Below are positions 8,953 through 18,508 of a stretch of 64,000 bases of DNA, piece by piece. The position numbers and the translations under genes are program-made. The DNA lies in the NCBI GenBank assembly GCA_009782565.1, contig WRIU01000007.1, forward strand, positions 62,001 to 126,000, in the 5' to 3' direction. How positions within the stretch are numbered: the first letter of the stretch is position 1; each line of letters begins with the position of its first letter. Source of the stretch: Betaproteobacteria bacterium (GTDB lineage Bacteria; Pseudomonadota; Gammaproteobacteria; Burkholderiales; Rhodocyclaceae). The notes beneath the pieces were generated by a model, which had not been told where the DNA came from, searched no databases, and worked only from the letters and a program-made list of their open reading frames with translations.

Positions 8953-9153
8953 ATGAGATTTACCCGTAGCGAGATCGCCGAATTCCGAAGAATTGGTATT
9001 GATCTCGTCGGTGTAAAAACCCAAGCCGATTGGGAAGCGGCGTTCCGCTTGTGGGTAGACACGCTTGAAGCGGAACGCCCCGACCTGCTGGAAAAGTTCG
9101 CCCGTGCCATTGCGAAGGCGAAGGGACTGGAATTCGATCAGGACTCATCCTGA
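8953..9153 (+). CDS. Small hypothetical protein beside the resolvase
   Basis: A predicted soluble, helical protein of 66 residues that I do not recognise. It is rich in charged residues and ends in EFDQDSS. ATG 8953 is preferred because an AGG lies eight bases upstream; ATG 8932 would add seven residues. It starts 36 bp after tnpR on the same strand, and its end overlaps the last 16 bp of the convergent tyrosine recombinase gene. Coding status rests on the uninterrupted frame, protein-like composition and tight packing. Confidence 0.55.
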   Translation: MRFTRSEIAEFRRIGIDLVGVKTQADWEAAFRLWVDTLEAERPDLLEKFARAIAKAKGLEFDQDSS

Positions 9154-10295
9154 TCGGCACACTGCACAAGTGGGTTTTTCTGCGCATGACGACGTATGGC
9201 AACAGGCTTGCCTACGTAGGCGGACGCAGCCCTCATGCGGTTATGCCCGGCCAGCTTCGAGGCGGAGAGTCTGGCGGCAACATCCTTTTCCCGTGACACG
9301 GGGTTTCCGCCACGCACCGGTGGCGGTTCCCCGGCCTGTTGCTGGTAATGCTCGATCATCGCCTCATGGCGCAGCCCATGTACGCTCACGCCTGAGAGCC
9401 TTTTCGTTGCACCGAATTTCTTCATCACGTAATCGAAACGGTACATATTCTGGAGCAGGCTGTAACCCGGTTGCCCCATATGCGCATCCGTGTCGCCTGC
9501 TACCGCCTGTGCATAGGCCAGTGCGCTTTTACGTTCCGAGGTATTGAGCGGAATGAACCTCTTTCTGCCGCCTTTCGCCCCGGCCTTGATGGAGATGTAC
9601 TCTTCGGCCTCTCGTTCCAGCGGGTCAAGCCCTGTCGCTTCAAACGGCACAACACAACGGTGCGGGCGAAACATGATGGATTCCTTGCGCCGCAGCCCGA
9701 AATGGCGGATCAGTTTCAGTGATGCCCCCACATAGCAATCAAAGGCGCAAACCTTTTCGATCAGTCCGTCAATGTCGATGCCCGCCGCTGACCAGCTTTT
9801 GTCGGATTGTGCGACTTCGCTTCTCCTGAATTCCGAAGGCTCCATTCCGAAGTACGCCGGGGACGGGATGAATCCGGGTTTTCCGAGCCATAAAGCCAGC
9901 CCACGCAGAAAACTAAAATAAGTCTGCACGGTAGCAGGAGCCAGTTTCTCCCGTTGCCAGACCTTGACCATTGCACGGACGTGCCGGACACCGAGGTTGC
10001 GCGGATCAGGCAAGGTCTTGAAACCGGCTTTCCCGGACAGATCACGAAAGAAGCGCCGCAGGAATTGAGCGCGTTCCCTTCTCGTCTTGAACGAGACAGT
10101 CTTTTCAAACGCCGTATGTTGGGTGTTGAAATGCTTGATGAGCATTTCCAGCACACATAGCGGGTCAACCTCACCCGGACGGTAACGGCCAAGGATGACC
10201 GTCAAGAACCATTGATCCTTGTCCGGTCGGCGGACGGGTTGCGGGTTCAGGTTGCCGGAAGTACGCCCGGCAGGGCGATAGCTGAAGCGGATCAT
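9138..10295 (-). CDS. Tyrosine recombinase (integrase domain-containing protein)
   Basis: A 385-residue tyrosine recombinase distinct from the P4-type enzyme at 11.9 kb. The catalytic set is visible: R202 (HFGLRRKES), K in KAGAKGGRK near 241, H306 and R309 (HGLRHE), H351 (AGHNR) and Y360 (SAYVG). The N-terminal ~170 residues form a core-binding domain of the kind seen in integrases of proteobacterial integrative elements (PF12834/PF12835-like, inferred from resemblance). Its start overlaps by 4 bp the stop of the 105-codon gene upstream, so the two are probably co-translated. It converges on tnpR and the small gene. Confidence 0.88.
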   Translation of the reverse strand: MIRFSYRPAGRTSGNLNPQPVRRPDKDQWFLTVILGRYRPGEVDPLCVLEMLIKHFNTQHTAFEKTVSFKTRRERAQFLRRFFRDLSGKAGFKTLPDPRNLGVRHVRAMVKVWQREKLAPATVQTYFSFLRGLALWLGKPGFIPSPAYFGMEPSEFRRSEVAQSDKSWSAAGIDIDGLIEKVCAFDCYVGASLKLIRHFGLRRKESIMFRPHRCVVPFEATGLDPLEREAEEYISIKAGAKGGRKRFIPLNTSERKSALAYAQAVAGDTDAHMGQPGYSLLQNMYRFDYVMKKFGATKRLSGVSVHGLRHEAMIEHYQQQAGEPPPVRGGNPVSREKDVAARLSASKLAGHNRMRAASAYVGKPVAIRRHAQKNPLVQCADQDES

Positions 10296-10609
10296 GATGA
10301 ATCTTCCTCAATAGGCCGTGCACCGTTCTGACGGCGCACAGCAAGCAGTTCAGAGAAACCCTTTGTCCATCGGCGGGGGCGGGTCTCGAACCCCCCGGCG
10401 TGTGTGATCGAAATTTGAGCGTGGTGCGCGATCACGGATGCGCCACGCCTGTCCAAAATTCGCCGGTTGTGCGTAACGCTCCCCGTGCTCGTCGGCATTA
10501 AAAATAGAAATTTGATCCGTCCGCGAAGGCATTTCGGCCGTGGCGGGGTTGGAGATACCGGCAGGGCGGCATCAGTGGCGCAAAAGGCGCTCTTCAATGG
10601 ATCAGACAT
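10292..10609 (-). CDS. Hypothetical protein co-encoded with the tyrosine recombinase
   Basis: A basic 105-residue protein I do not recognise. ATG 10609 is preceded by GGAGG with good spacing, and the stop overlaps the recombinase start in a 4-bp coupling arrangement. This is the main evidence that it is real and acts with the recombinase, for instance as a directionality or accessory factor. The sequence is rich in Arg, Pro and Thr with no obvious domain. A GC-rich hairpin lies immediately upstream of its ribosome-binding site. Confidence 0.55.
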   Translation of the reverse strand: MSDPLKSAFCATDAALPVSPTPPRPKCLRGRIKFLFLMPTSTGSVTHNRRILDRRGASVIAHHAQISITHAGGFETRPRRWTKGFSELLAVRRQNGARPIEEDSS

Positions 10610-10627
10610 GATGAAACCTCCAGGACT

Positions 10628-10647
10628 CCCCCCTGACGAACGGGGGG
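10628..10647 (-). promoter_or_regulatory. Hairpin in the leader of the recombinase operon
   Basis: CCCCCC at 10628-10633 pairs with GGGGGG at 10642-10647 across an 8-nt loop, ending 19 bp upstream of the start codon at 10609 and next to its GGAGG. It could limit ribosome access or act as an attenuator. Function is inferred. Confidence 0.4.
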
Positions 10648-11507
10648 TGTGAGGCCGGGCAAAAACACATGGCGAACCGATTGGCCGCTGCCATGTGCGA
10701 CGCGGATGCGTGTGCCCGACATAGGGTGGAATGACGGGTGGCAGGACGTACCACCGAATGGACAGAAGCAATAGACGCATCCCGACAGGGACGGTCAGCG
10801 CGGGAAACCCCGCCGACAAAGCCTTGCTTCACAACTTCGCTGCTGCCCTTGGGAGGGCAAGCCAAACTATTGCCCCGAAGGGCATAGACAACTCTTCTAT
10901 TGCCCTCGGAAGGGCATCACTCAATCTGAACCAACGGCTCGGGTACTTTCAAATGCGGGTAACGACCGCTACGCCGGTTGAAAACCGGACTTCATTGCGC
11001 CTAAAGGACGATGAAGGCTTGAGGGCGCGATGCCCTCGAAATGCAAGCCCAGTATAGGGCTGCCCGAAACAATCCAAAAGCGGCAAGGGAAAAAAGATAC
11101 CGTTGAAATATCCGAAAAACAGCCTTTTCCATGTATCTCTTTGAATCACTCCAGGTGCACATATTTCGGAATTCTCACCCCTGCCGGATTTGGCAAGCCT
11201 TGACGGGCAAATCTTGGGCCTCTGGTTGGAGTTAAAAATGCGTGATCAGGATGAGGCAGTCCCGGCAAGCGCCGTTTCATAGAAACACCCTCTTGAAAAG
11301 TCGCCCCCCAGTGTGACTGTGGTGATAGTTGAGATGCCCGGACAGGCCATTTTTTGGCCGATGGCAAAAAGTCGCCCCCCAGTCGCCCTCCAGTGTGACT
11401 TCAGTGGGTTGATGTCGAAATGCGCGGGTTCAAGAGGCAATTCAAGCGGTGGAGTTCGTCTCATTCTGTCTGATGTCACCCAGGTTCGTCGGTCAAAGGG
11501 AGAAGAA
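10648..11507. other. Non-coding stretch with a regular hairpin array and inverted repeats
   Basis: About 860 bp without a convincing gene. An 8-bp inverted repeat CACATGGC/GCCATGTG is at 10666-10697. Four small hairpins share a GCCCT/AGGGC core: 10844-10859, 10871-10884, 10901-10916 and 11021-11037. The first three are spaced 27 and 30 bp, the fourth 120 bp later. A direct repeat pair follows at 11297-11400. The region could be a regulatory leader, a recombination site, or an origin-like array of the mobile element. Confidence 0.5.
11297..11400. repeat. Direct repeat pair upstream of the integrase region
   Basis: AAAAGTCGCCCCCCAGT occurs at 11297-11313 and again at 11367-11383. The block AGTGTGACT also occurs twice, at 11310-11318 and 11392-11400. 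Spacing of the first pair is 70 bp. Possible recombination-protein binding sites or a duplication scar. Confidence 0.55.
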
Positions 11508-11657
11508 ATGTTTGGGAAACGTTTTAGGTTCATTCACGGATGGATCGTGGGCGTTCAGGCCAATCCGGGACATGATGTGGCTATGGTCAGTTACCTGATC
11601 GACGAAGACTACCGTCGCTGGCGCGAAGCGCGCGAGGAGGAGGAATCGCCTATCTGA
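11508..11657 (+). CDS. Very small hypothetical protein upstream of the integrase
   Basis: A 49-residue frame starting at ATG 11508, preceded by GGGAGAAG at good distance. It begins MFGKRFRFIHG and ends in an acidic-basic helix (DYRRWREAREEEE). I do not recognise it. It could be a small regulator such as an excisionase-like or antirestriction factor of the island, but nothing in the sequence proves it. Longer in-frame upstream sequence looks non-coding. Confidence 0.4.
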   Translation: MFGKRFRFIHGWIVGVQANPGHDVAMVSYLIDEDYRRWREAREEEESPI

Positions 11658-11878
11658 TGGCGAAATGCCGCAATTTCAGGGCGACTTCCGGCTGGAATGA
11701 AAAAGCTGAACCTACGATGATGTTTGGATTGTTAAGTCAGTCCTCCGACCTGCCGGATTCCTCATATTTACAGAAGAGAACAGGTTTTGAAGGGCTTGAA
11801 CGCTGCCATCCGAATGTTCAAATGAATCATCGGACTAGGCGAAAAGCCCCATATCCTCTTCTCTCAATAACAATCATC

Positions 11879-13174
11879 ATGCCGTTTTTCGAAAAACTGA
11901 CTGCTCTAAAAGTCGCACGTATTTCCAAACCGGGGAAATATAACGACGGAAAAGGTCTTTATCTCTACGTAAAGGAAAGCTTGGCGAAATGCTGGGTGTT
12001 TCGTTACAAAATTGAAGGTTTAGAACACTACATGGGCATGGGTGGTCTTGGTGAGGTGAGCCTTGCCCAAGCAAGGGAAAAAGTGCGCCAAGCTCGTGAA
12101 TCATTGGCTCAGGGAATTGATCCATTGCATGCACGCGGAGTTGCCACGCAAAAGAAGATGGGAAAAGCACACCAGACTCGTGAATCCCCGATGCGAGTAA
12201 CTGAACCCTTGCAAATACAGCAGCAAACGGAAAAAAGGAACGCCAGCGATAAAACATTCGATCAATGCGCCAAGGAATATATTGCCAAGCGCAAAGCCGA
12301 ATGGAAATGTGAAAAACACGGGAAGCAATGGGAGTACACGCTCTTTACTTATGCCTCGCCATACTTCGGAAGGATGAATGTACGGTTGATTACAACCTCT
12401 CACATCCTCAAGGCATTGGATCCGATCTGGGAAACGAAAACTGAAACAGCAACCCGCCTGCGTGAGCGCATTGAACGGGTACTGGCCTGGGCAACGACCA
12501 TCGGCTACCGTGAGGGGGACAACCCGGCACGGTGGAACAGGCATTTGCAGGAACTGTTGCCCAAACCCGAAAAGCTCAAGAAGGCTCAGCATCACCCATC
12601 CATGCCATACGATCAGGTTGGGGATTTCTTCGGGCTGCTTGAAAAGGAAAAAGGTTTAGCTGCCCGCGCCCTGGAATTGACGATCCTGAGCGCATGCCGT
12701 ACATCTGAAGTCCTGCTCGCCAAATGGAAAGAATTCGACCTTTCCCGTCGTGTCTGGATCATCCCTGGGGAAAGAATGAAGAGTGGGCGCGAGCACCGCG
12801 TTCCGTTGGTGGATGCAACACTCGCAGTCCTCGAAAAAGTGTCTGGAATGGACACCATCTGGCTGTTTCCTGGTGCCAAGGAAGGGAAACCGTTGTCGAA
12901 TATGGCGATGTCGGTTCTCTTGCGGAGGATGAACCAAAGCCATGTCACCGTTCATGGTTTCCGATCTACCTTTCGTATCTGGGCTGCCGAGAAAACACAA
13001 CACGCAAGGGAGTTGGCAGAACTCGCGCTGGCTCATTCGGTAGGGACAGCGGTAGAACAAGCCTATCTGCGTTCTGATCTTTTTGAGAAGAGGCGGGCAA
13101 TCATGCAAGACTGGGCAGAGTGGTGTACCGGTACCCAAACAGTGCTGCCTGACGAGCGCAACAAGTCAACGTAA
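11879..13174 (+). CDS. P4-type tyrosine integrase of the genomic island
   Basis: A 431-residue integrase of the P4/CP4 prophage class. The N-terminal DUF4102-type arm-binding domain begins LTALKVARISKPGKYNDG, the core-binding domain follows an unusually long polar linker near residues 85-125, and the catalytic domain shows R274 (SACRTSE), H359 and R362 (HGFRSTFR), H386 and Y396. ATG 11879 was chosen because family similarity begins there; upstream in-frame sequence is not protein-like. It ends 157 bp from the 3' end of tRNA-Ser, the usual layout for such enzymes, so it is probably the integrase that put the arsenic island into the chromosome. Confidence 0.93.
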   Translation: MPFFEKLTALKVARISKPGKYNDGKGLYLYVKESLAKCWVFRYKIEGLEHYMGMGGLGEVSLAQAREKVRQARESLAQGIDPLHARGVATQKKMGKAHQTRESPMRVTEPLQIQQQTEKRNASDKTFDQCAKEYIAKRKAEWKCEKHGKQWEYTLFTYASPYFGRMNVRLITTSHILKALDPIWETKTETATRLRERIERVLAWATTIGYREGDNPARWNRHLQELLPKPEKLKKAQHHPSMPYDQVGDFFGLLEKEKGLAARALELTILSACRTSEVLLAKWKEFDLSRRVWIIPGERMKSGREHRVPLVDATLAVLEKVSGMDTIWLFPGAKEGKPLSNMAMSVLLRRMNQSHVTVHGFRSTFRIWAAEKTQHARELAELALAHSVGTAVEQAYLRSDLFEKRRAIMQDWAEWCTGTQTVLPDERNKST

Positions 13175-13230
13175 AAATTCCTTGTTCAGTTCGTCGTGTC
13201 ACATCGTCTTAGGAAGTCTCAGTACAGGGG

Positions 13231-13264
13231 TGGGGAACCAGATGGGGAACCAAGTGGGGAACCA
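13231..13264. repeat. Three tandem TGGGGAACCA repeats between integrase and tRNA-Ser
   Basis: TGGGGAACCA occurs at 13231-13240, 13243-13252 and 13255-13264, with an exact 12-bp period. It lies between the integrase stop and the tRNA 3' end, where arm-type integrase binding sites of an attachment region are expected. Function inferred from position. Confidence 0.6.
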
Positions 13265-13330
13265 CGAAGAAAAAGACGCCAGTTGGCAGATTTTTTCTAT
13301 CTATAAATCAAAACGTTGCAAAAAAACACT

Positions 13331-13350
13331 TTGGCGGAGAGAGTGGGATT
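13331..13350. other. Inferred attachment-site core at the tRNA-Ser 3' end
   Basis: P4-type integrases normally recombine within the 3' part of a tRNA gene. The orientation here (integrase to the left, tRNA 3' end facing it) places the junction in or near these bases. No second copy was found in the window, so the other end of the island should lie to the left of base 1. The exact core length is unknown. Confidence 0.45.
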
Positions 13351-13420
13351 CGAACCCACGGTAGGCTTACACCTACGCCTGATTTCGAGTCAGGTACCTT
13401 CAACCGCTCGGCCATCTCTC
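13331..13420 (-). tRNA. tRNA-Ser(CGA)
   Basis: A 90-nt tRNA gene with a seven-base-pair acceptor stem (GGAGAGA/TCTCTCC), encoded CCA, a long variable arm typical of serine, and anticodon CGA in the loop CTCGAAA. Its 3' end faces the P4-type integrase gene, which marks it as the probable insertion site of the island. The gene remains intact, as expected when the element restores the 3' end. Confidence 0.95.
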
Positions 13421-13643
13421 CGCTCGAAGCGCGAAATTATAGGCGACCCGGCAAAAAAAGATAGGCAGTGTGCGGTTTTTCTGTAGCGCCAAAAATTACG
13501 GTAAGGGACACTCCGCGCGGTGGACGACTGTCTCTTTTCTGACCTCACCTGTCTCATGTGCGTGTGTGTTTGTTGCCTTTGTACATGCACATAACTGTCA
13601 GGACAGGCATAATCAACCAGGTTCTTGTTTTTCGGGTGTTCGC

Positions 13644-15107
13644 TTGCGTCTTTCTCACGTCATTTTTGCTAGTTTCGCCACGCTCCTGATCGCGGCCATC
13701 GTAGTGACCGCCGTCAGCCCTTCCCATTCCCGCATCGAGGATTTCCGCGAGTTGGGCGAACTGCGGGTCGCTACCCGCGTCGATACGCTCTCTTACCGTG
13801 CGGATGAACGGGGGACTTACGCGGGTTTTGAGCACGATCTGCTGGTTGCGCTTGGGAAGCGCCTTGGGGTTCCGGTGCGTTTCGTGCCTTATCCGGATAC
13901 GGCGCATGCGCTTGAAGCCGTCACCAATGGACAGGCGCATCTGGCGGCAGCCGGATTGACTCCCGACAGCCATTTGCCCTTGGCCTGGACGGCAGGGCTG
14001 CGCGAAATTGATTTCGTGCTGGTTGGCCGCATGGGTCGCCGTTCTGCCCTGCGTGACCGGGATTTGTCCGGACGGGTCGTCACGGTGCGACAGGGGACGA
14101 AACTCGCTGCGTTGATGGAAACGCTCAAGCAAAGCGTCCCTGGGCTGGAAGTCGTCCATCCTGCCCCGCATACCGACGACCAGGAGTTGCTCATGCAAAC
14201 GGCGGCTGGCCGGATTGACCTCCTGGCAACCGACCGGGTGAATTACGCGCTCGCCAAGCGTTTAGCGCCTAAGCTGGCCATCGCCTACGACCTCCCGCTC
14301 AAGAGCGCGGTATCCTGGGCGACGCCGTTGCAAGCCGACGGCGGGCTGATGGGCGAAATCAATGACTTCCTCAACGAATCGGCCGGGAACGGTTTGCTGG
14401 CTAGTACGGCGGATCATTACTTCGGCCACATCCGCCGCCTCGATCATTACGACATCACGTTCTTTCTCAAGCGTATTCAGAACCGTTTGCCGCGCTATAT
14501 CCCCATTTTCCGCGAGGCGGAGAAGAAAACCGGCATCGACTGGCGCTTTCTGGCGGCGGTTTCTTATCAGGAATCGCATTGGGACCCGGAAGCCACGTCT
14601 TACACTGGTGTGCGCGGGATGATGATGCTGACCGTCGATACCGCCAACCGGCTCGGTGTCGAAGACCGCCTGGACCCAAGGCAGTCGATCCTTGGGGGCG
14701 CGCGCTATCTCTCTATGTTGCAGGCAAAACTCCCGAAAGAGGTTCTCCACCCCGACCGTATGTGGATGACTACCGCCGCTTACAACATCGGTCCCGGAGG
14801 GCTTAACAACGCCCGTGCGCTGGCTCGCCTGCTCGGCAAGAACGACACCGCGTGGGTGGATCTGAAATCCGTGCTGCCCCTGCTGTCGCAGCCCCAGTAC
14901 GCTACTCGGTTCAAGACGGGGCCGGTACGCGGCGGCGAGGCGCTCATCATGGCGGAGAATGTCCGTAATTTTTACGACGTCCTCCTCTACTCCTATCCGG
15001 TCGAGCGCCCCCTGCTAGTCGAATCCGACGCGGAACGGCCTCCTTCCGGCCTCCATCTCAATGCCCAGGTCATGCCGGGAGTACGCCTGCCGCAACCTGC
15101 GCCTTAG
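13644..15107 (+). CDS. mltF: MltF-type membrane-bound lytic murein transglycosylase
   Basis: A periplasmic, membrane-anchored lytic transglycosylase that cleaves peptidoglycan glycan strands. After a signal anchor (SHVIFASFATLLIAAIVV) comes a solute-binding-protein-like regulatory domain (about residues 30-270, starting LGELRVATRVD). A SLT domain follows, with the catalytic glutamate in SYQESHWDP, then AYNIGPGG. I chose TTG 13644 because it gives a charged N-terminus directly before the anchor. The frame stays open up to 13470 (545 codons in all), but that extension is Cys-rich and not protein-like. The start is therefore uncertain. It is divergent from tRNA-Ser and convergent with serS. Confidence 0.88.
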   Translation: MRLSHVIFASFATLLIAAIVVTAVSPSHSRIEDFRELGELRVATRVDTLSYRADERGTYAGFEHDLLVALGKRLGVPVRFVPYPDTAHALEAVTNGQAHLAAAGLTPDSHLPLAWTAGLREIDFVLVGRMGRRSALRDRDLSGRVVTVRQGTKLAALMETLKQSVPGLEVVHPAPHTDDQELLMQTAAGRIDLLATDRVNYALAKRLAPKLAIAYDLPLKSAVSWATPLQADGGLMGEINDFLNESAGNGLLASTADHYFGHIRRLDHYDITFFLKRIQNRLPRYIPIFREAEKKTGIDWRFLAAVSYQESHWDPEATSYTGVRGMMMLTVDTANRLGVEDRLDPRQSILGGARYLSMLQAKLPKEVLHPDRMWMTTAAYNIGPGGLNNARALARLLGKNDTAWVDLKSVLPLLSQPQYATRFKTGPVRGGEALIMAENVRNFYDVLLYSYPVERPLLVESDAERPPSGLHLNAQVMPGVRLPQPAP

Positions 15108-15161
15108 CAAGTTTTTTGTTTAGCCCTATACAGACCCATGTGAGTGCGGCACACCCTTACC

Positions 15162-15183
15162 CCTCTCCCACAAGTGGGAGAGG
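15162..15183. terminator. Palindrome between convergent mltF and serS
   Basis: CCTCTCCCAC and GTGGGAGAGG form a perfect 10-bp stem around AA. It could end transcription from both sides, although a T-run is lacking. The same palindrome type occurs inside thiC and after the RND efflux operon, so it may be a dispersed repeat. Confidence 0.45.
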
Positions 15184-15189
15184 AACTTC

Positions 15190-16758
<1,569 letters not shown>

Positions 16759-17022
16759 ATGCTATCCATGCGCGATTGCCTTGATTATTGCGACCTTACG
16801 GATGATGAAGTTGCTTTGATCGCCGAATTCGAGGGGATTTCTGATGTCATGGCGGGCCAGGTGCTCTGCGGTTTGGTTCAAACCGACGAAGGGGTGCAAT
16901 TGTTGGCGCGCTGGCTCCGGGAATTGATCGAATATGCCGATGCCGCCGGGATGCCTGAAAAGGCTGCACGGGCTCGTGCGGAGTTCAACCGCTTTTCCGT
17001 TTCGCATAATCTTCCACAGTGA
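16759..17022 (+). CDS. Small hypothetical protein
   Basis: An acidic, mostly helical 87-residue protein that I do not recognise (begins MLSMRDCLDYCDLTDDEV). A purine-rich GGAAGGGGGG precedes the start; a second ATG at 16768 would shorten it by three residues. It stands alone, divergent from serS and convergent with rarA. A strong hairpin terminator follows. Composition and codon use look like the neighbouring core genes, so it is probably a genuine conserved small protein. Confidence 0.7.
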   Translation: MLSMRDCLDYCDLTDDEVALIAEFEGISDVMAGQVLCGLVQTDEGVQLLARWLRELIEYADAAGMPEKAARARAEFNRFSVSHNLPQ

Positions 17023-17066
17023 AGCGGCTTCCCCGCCGGTAGCCGCTGTCCAATTCGTTCCGTTCC

Positions 17067-17099
17067 CGATGGAGCGCCTCATGTCAAGGCGCTCCATCG
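17067..17099. terminator. Bidirectional hairpin terminator
   Basis: CGATGGAGCGCCT (17067-17079) pairs perfectly with AGGCGCTCCATCG (17087-17099) across a 7-nt loop, followed on the plus strand by a T-rich run. It ends the small plus-strand gene and overlaps the stop of convergent rarA. Confidence 0.8.
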
Positions 17100-18508
17100 T
17101 TGCTTTTTACCATTGCCGCAGCGGGTTTGCCTTCGTGCACCGCGCTCCCCGCCTGGGCGTCGAGCCGACGCAGGTGGGCGAGTTTTTCGGCGATTTTCGC
17201 TTCCATACCGCGTAATGTAGGCCGGTACCAGCCGGGTGGCTCTACGCCGTCGGGCAGGTATCGCTCCCCGGCGGCATAGCCTTGCGGTTCGTCGTGCGCG
17301 TAGCGGTAGCCGTGGCTGTAGCCGAGTTCCTTCATCAGCTTGGTTGGCGCGTTGCGTAGATGCAGCGGTACAGGCAGCGAGCCGCTTTGTTTGATGAAGC
17401 GCCGCGCCGCGCCATAGGCTACGTAGACCGCGTTCGATTTGGCGGCACAGGCCATGAATACGACGGCTTCGGCCAAGGCCAGTTCACCTTCTGGCGAACC
17501 CAGGCGCTCATAGGCGGCACAGGCATTGAGCGCAATTTCCAGGGCGCGCGGGTCGGCCAGCCCGATATCTTCCGTAGCCATCCGCACAATCCGCCGCCCA
17601 AGGTAGAGCGGGTCGGCCCCGCCGTCGAGCATGCGGCACATCCAATACAGCGCCGCGTCCGGATCGGAGCCGCGTACCGATTTGTGAAGGGCGGAAATCT
17701 GGTCGTAAAACGCCTCGCCCCCTTTGTCGAAGCGGCGCAGGTCGCGCGATAGCGTTTGCTCGACGAAGCGCGCCGTGACGGGATTTTCCCCAGTAGTCGC
17801 GGCGGCGATCTGCACCTGCTCGATGAGGTTCATCAACCGACGGGCGTCGCCATCAGCAAAGCCGGTCATGCGGCTGCGCGCGTCGTCGTCGAACGCGAGT
17901 TCCGGGCAGGCACAGCGGCAGGTACGCTCAAAAAGTTCCGCCATCGCCTCGGCATCGAGCGCTTCCAGCACATAGACCGCCGCCCTCGAAAGCAGGGCGG
18001 CGTTGACTTCAAACGAGGGGTTTTCCGTCGTTGCGCCGATGAAGGTGACAAGCCCTTGTTCCACGTAGGGGAGGAAGGCGTCCTGCTGCGCCTTGTTGAA
18101 GCGGTGGACTTCGTCAACGAAAAGAAGGGTGTGACGCCCCATTTTTCGGGCAACTTCAGCATGCGCCACGGCTTCGCGTATTTCCTTGACGCCGGAGAAT
18201 ACCGCCGACAAGGCGATGAAATCCGCGTCGAACCCTTTGGCCATCAGCCGCGCCAGCGTGGTTTTGCCCACTCCGGGAGGCCCCCAGAGGATCATCGAGT
18301 GTGGCTTGCCCGACTCGAATGCGAGCCGCAGGGGCTTTCCCGACCCGAGAAGATGCGCCTGCCCTGCGACTTCATCGAGCGAGGCCGGGCGCATGCGCTC
18401 GGCCAAGGGGATCGGCACCGGCTCGCGGGACGATCTGCCGGGGCGGGAGGTTTTTTTTCCCCGCGCGGCGGGTTCGTCCGTTCCGAAAAGATCGAGGTCG
18501 TCGCTCAT
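17084..18508 (-). CDS. rarA: Replication-associated recombination protein A (AAA+ ATPase)
   Basis: A 474-residue AAA+ ATPase (RarA/MgsA, WRNIP1 family) that acts at stalled replication forks and is related to clamp-loader subunits. Walker A is GPPGVGKTT near residue 76, and Walker B is LLFVDEVHRFNK. The C-terminal half is the MgsA tetramerisation region. Its start overlaps the lolA stop by 4 bp, giving an ftsK-lolA-rarA operon, a common arrangement in proteobacteria. The C-terminal tail is slightly longer than in E. coli and low in complexity. Confidence 0.95.
   Translation of the reverse strand: MSDDLDLFGTDEPAARGKKTSRPGRSSREPVPIPLAERMRPASLDEVAGQAHLLGSGKPLRLAFESGKPHSMILWGPPGVGKTTLARLMAKGFDADFIALSAVFSGVKEIREAVAHAEVARKMGRHTLLFVDEVHRFNKAQQDAFLPYVEQGLVTFIGATTENPSFEVNAALLSRAAVYVLEALDAEAMAELFERTCRCACPELAFDDDARSRMTGFADGDARRLMNLIEQVQIAAATTGENPVTARFVEQTLSRDLRRFDKGGEAFYDQISALHKSVRGSDPDAALYWMCRMLDGGADPLYLGRRIVRMATEDIGLADPRALEIALNACAAYERLGSPEGELALAEAVVFMACAAKSNAVYVAYGAARRFIKQSGSLPVPLHLRNAPTKLMKELGYSHGYRYAHDEPQGYAAGERYLPDGVEPPGWYRPTLRGMEAKIAEKLAHLRRLDAQAGSAVHEGKPAAAMVKSNDGAP

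Noticed and set aside
9471-9735. Short plus-strand frames across the tyrosine recombinase gene
   Set aside because: They lie antisense to a recombinase with all catalytic residues and have no start signals.
10731-11057. A 108-codon plus-strand frame in the hairpin-rich region
   Set aside because: It crosses all the small hairpins, has no ribosome-binding site and reads as low-complexity translation.
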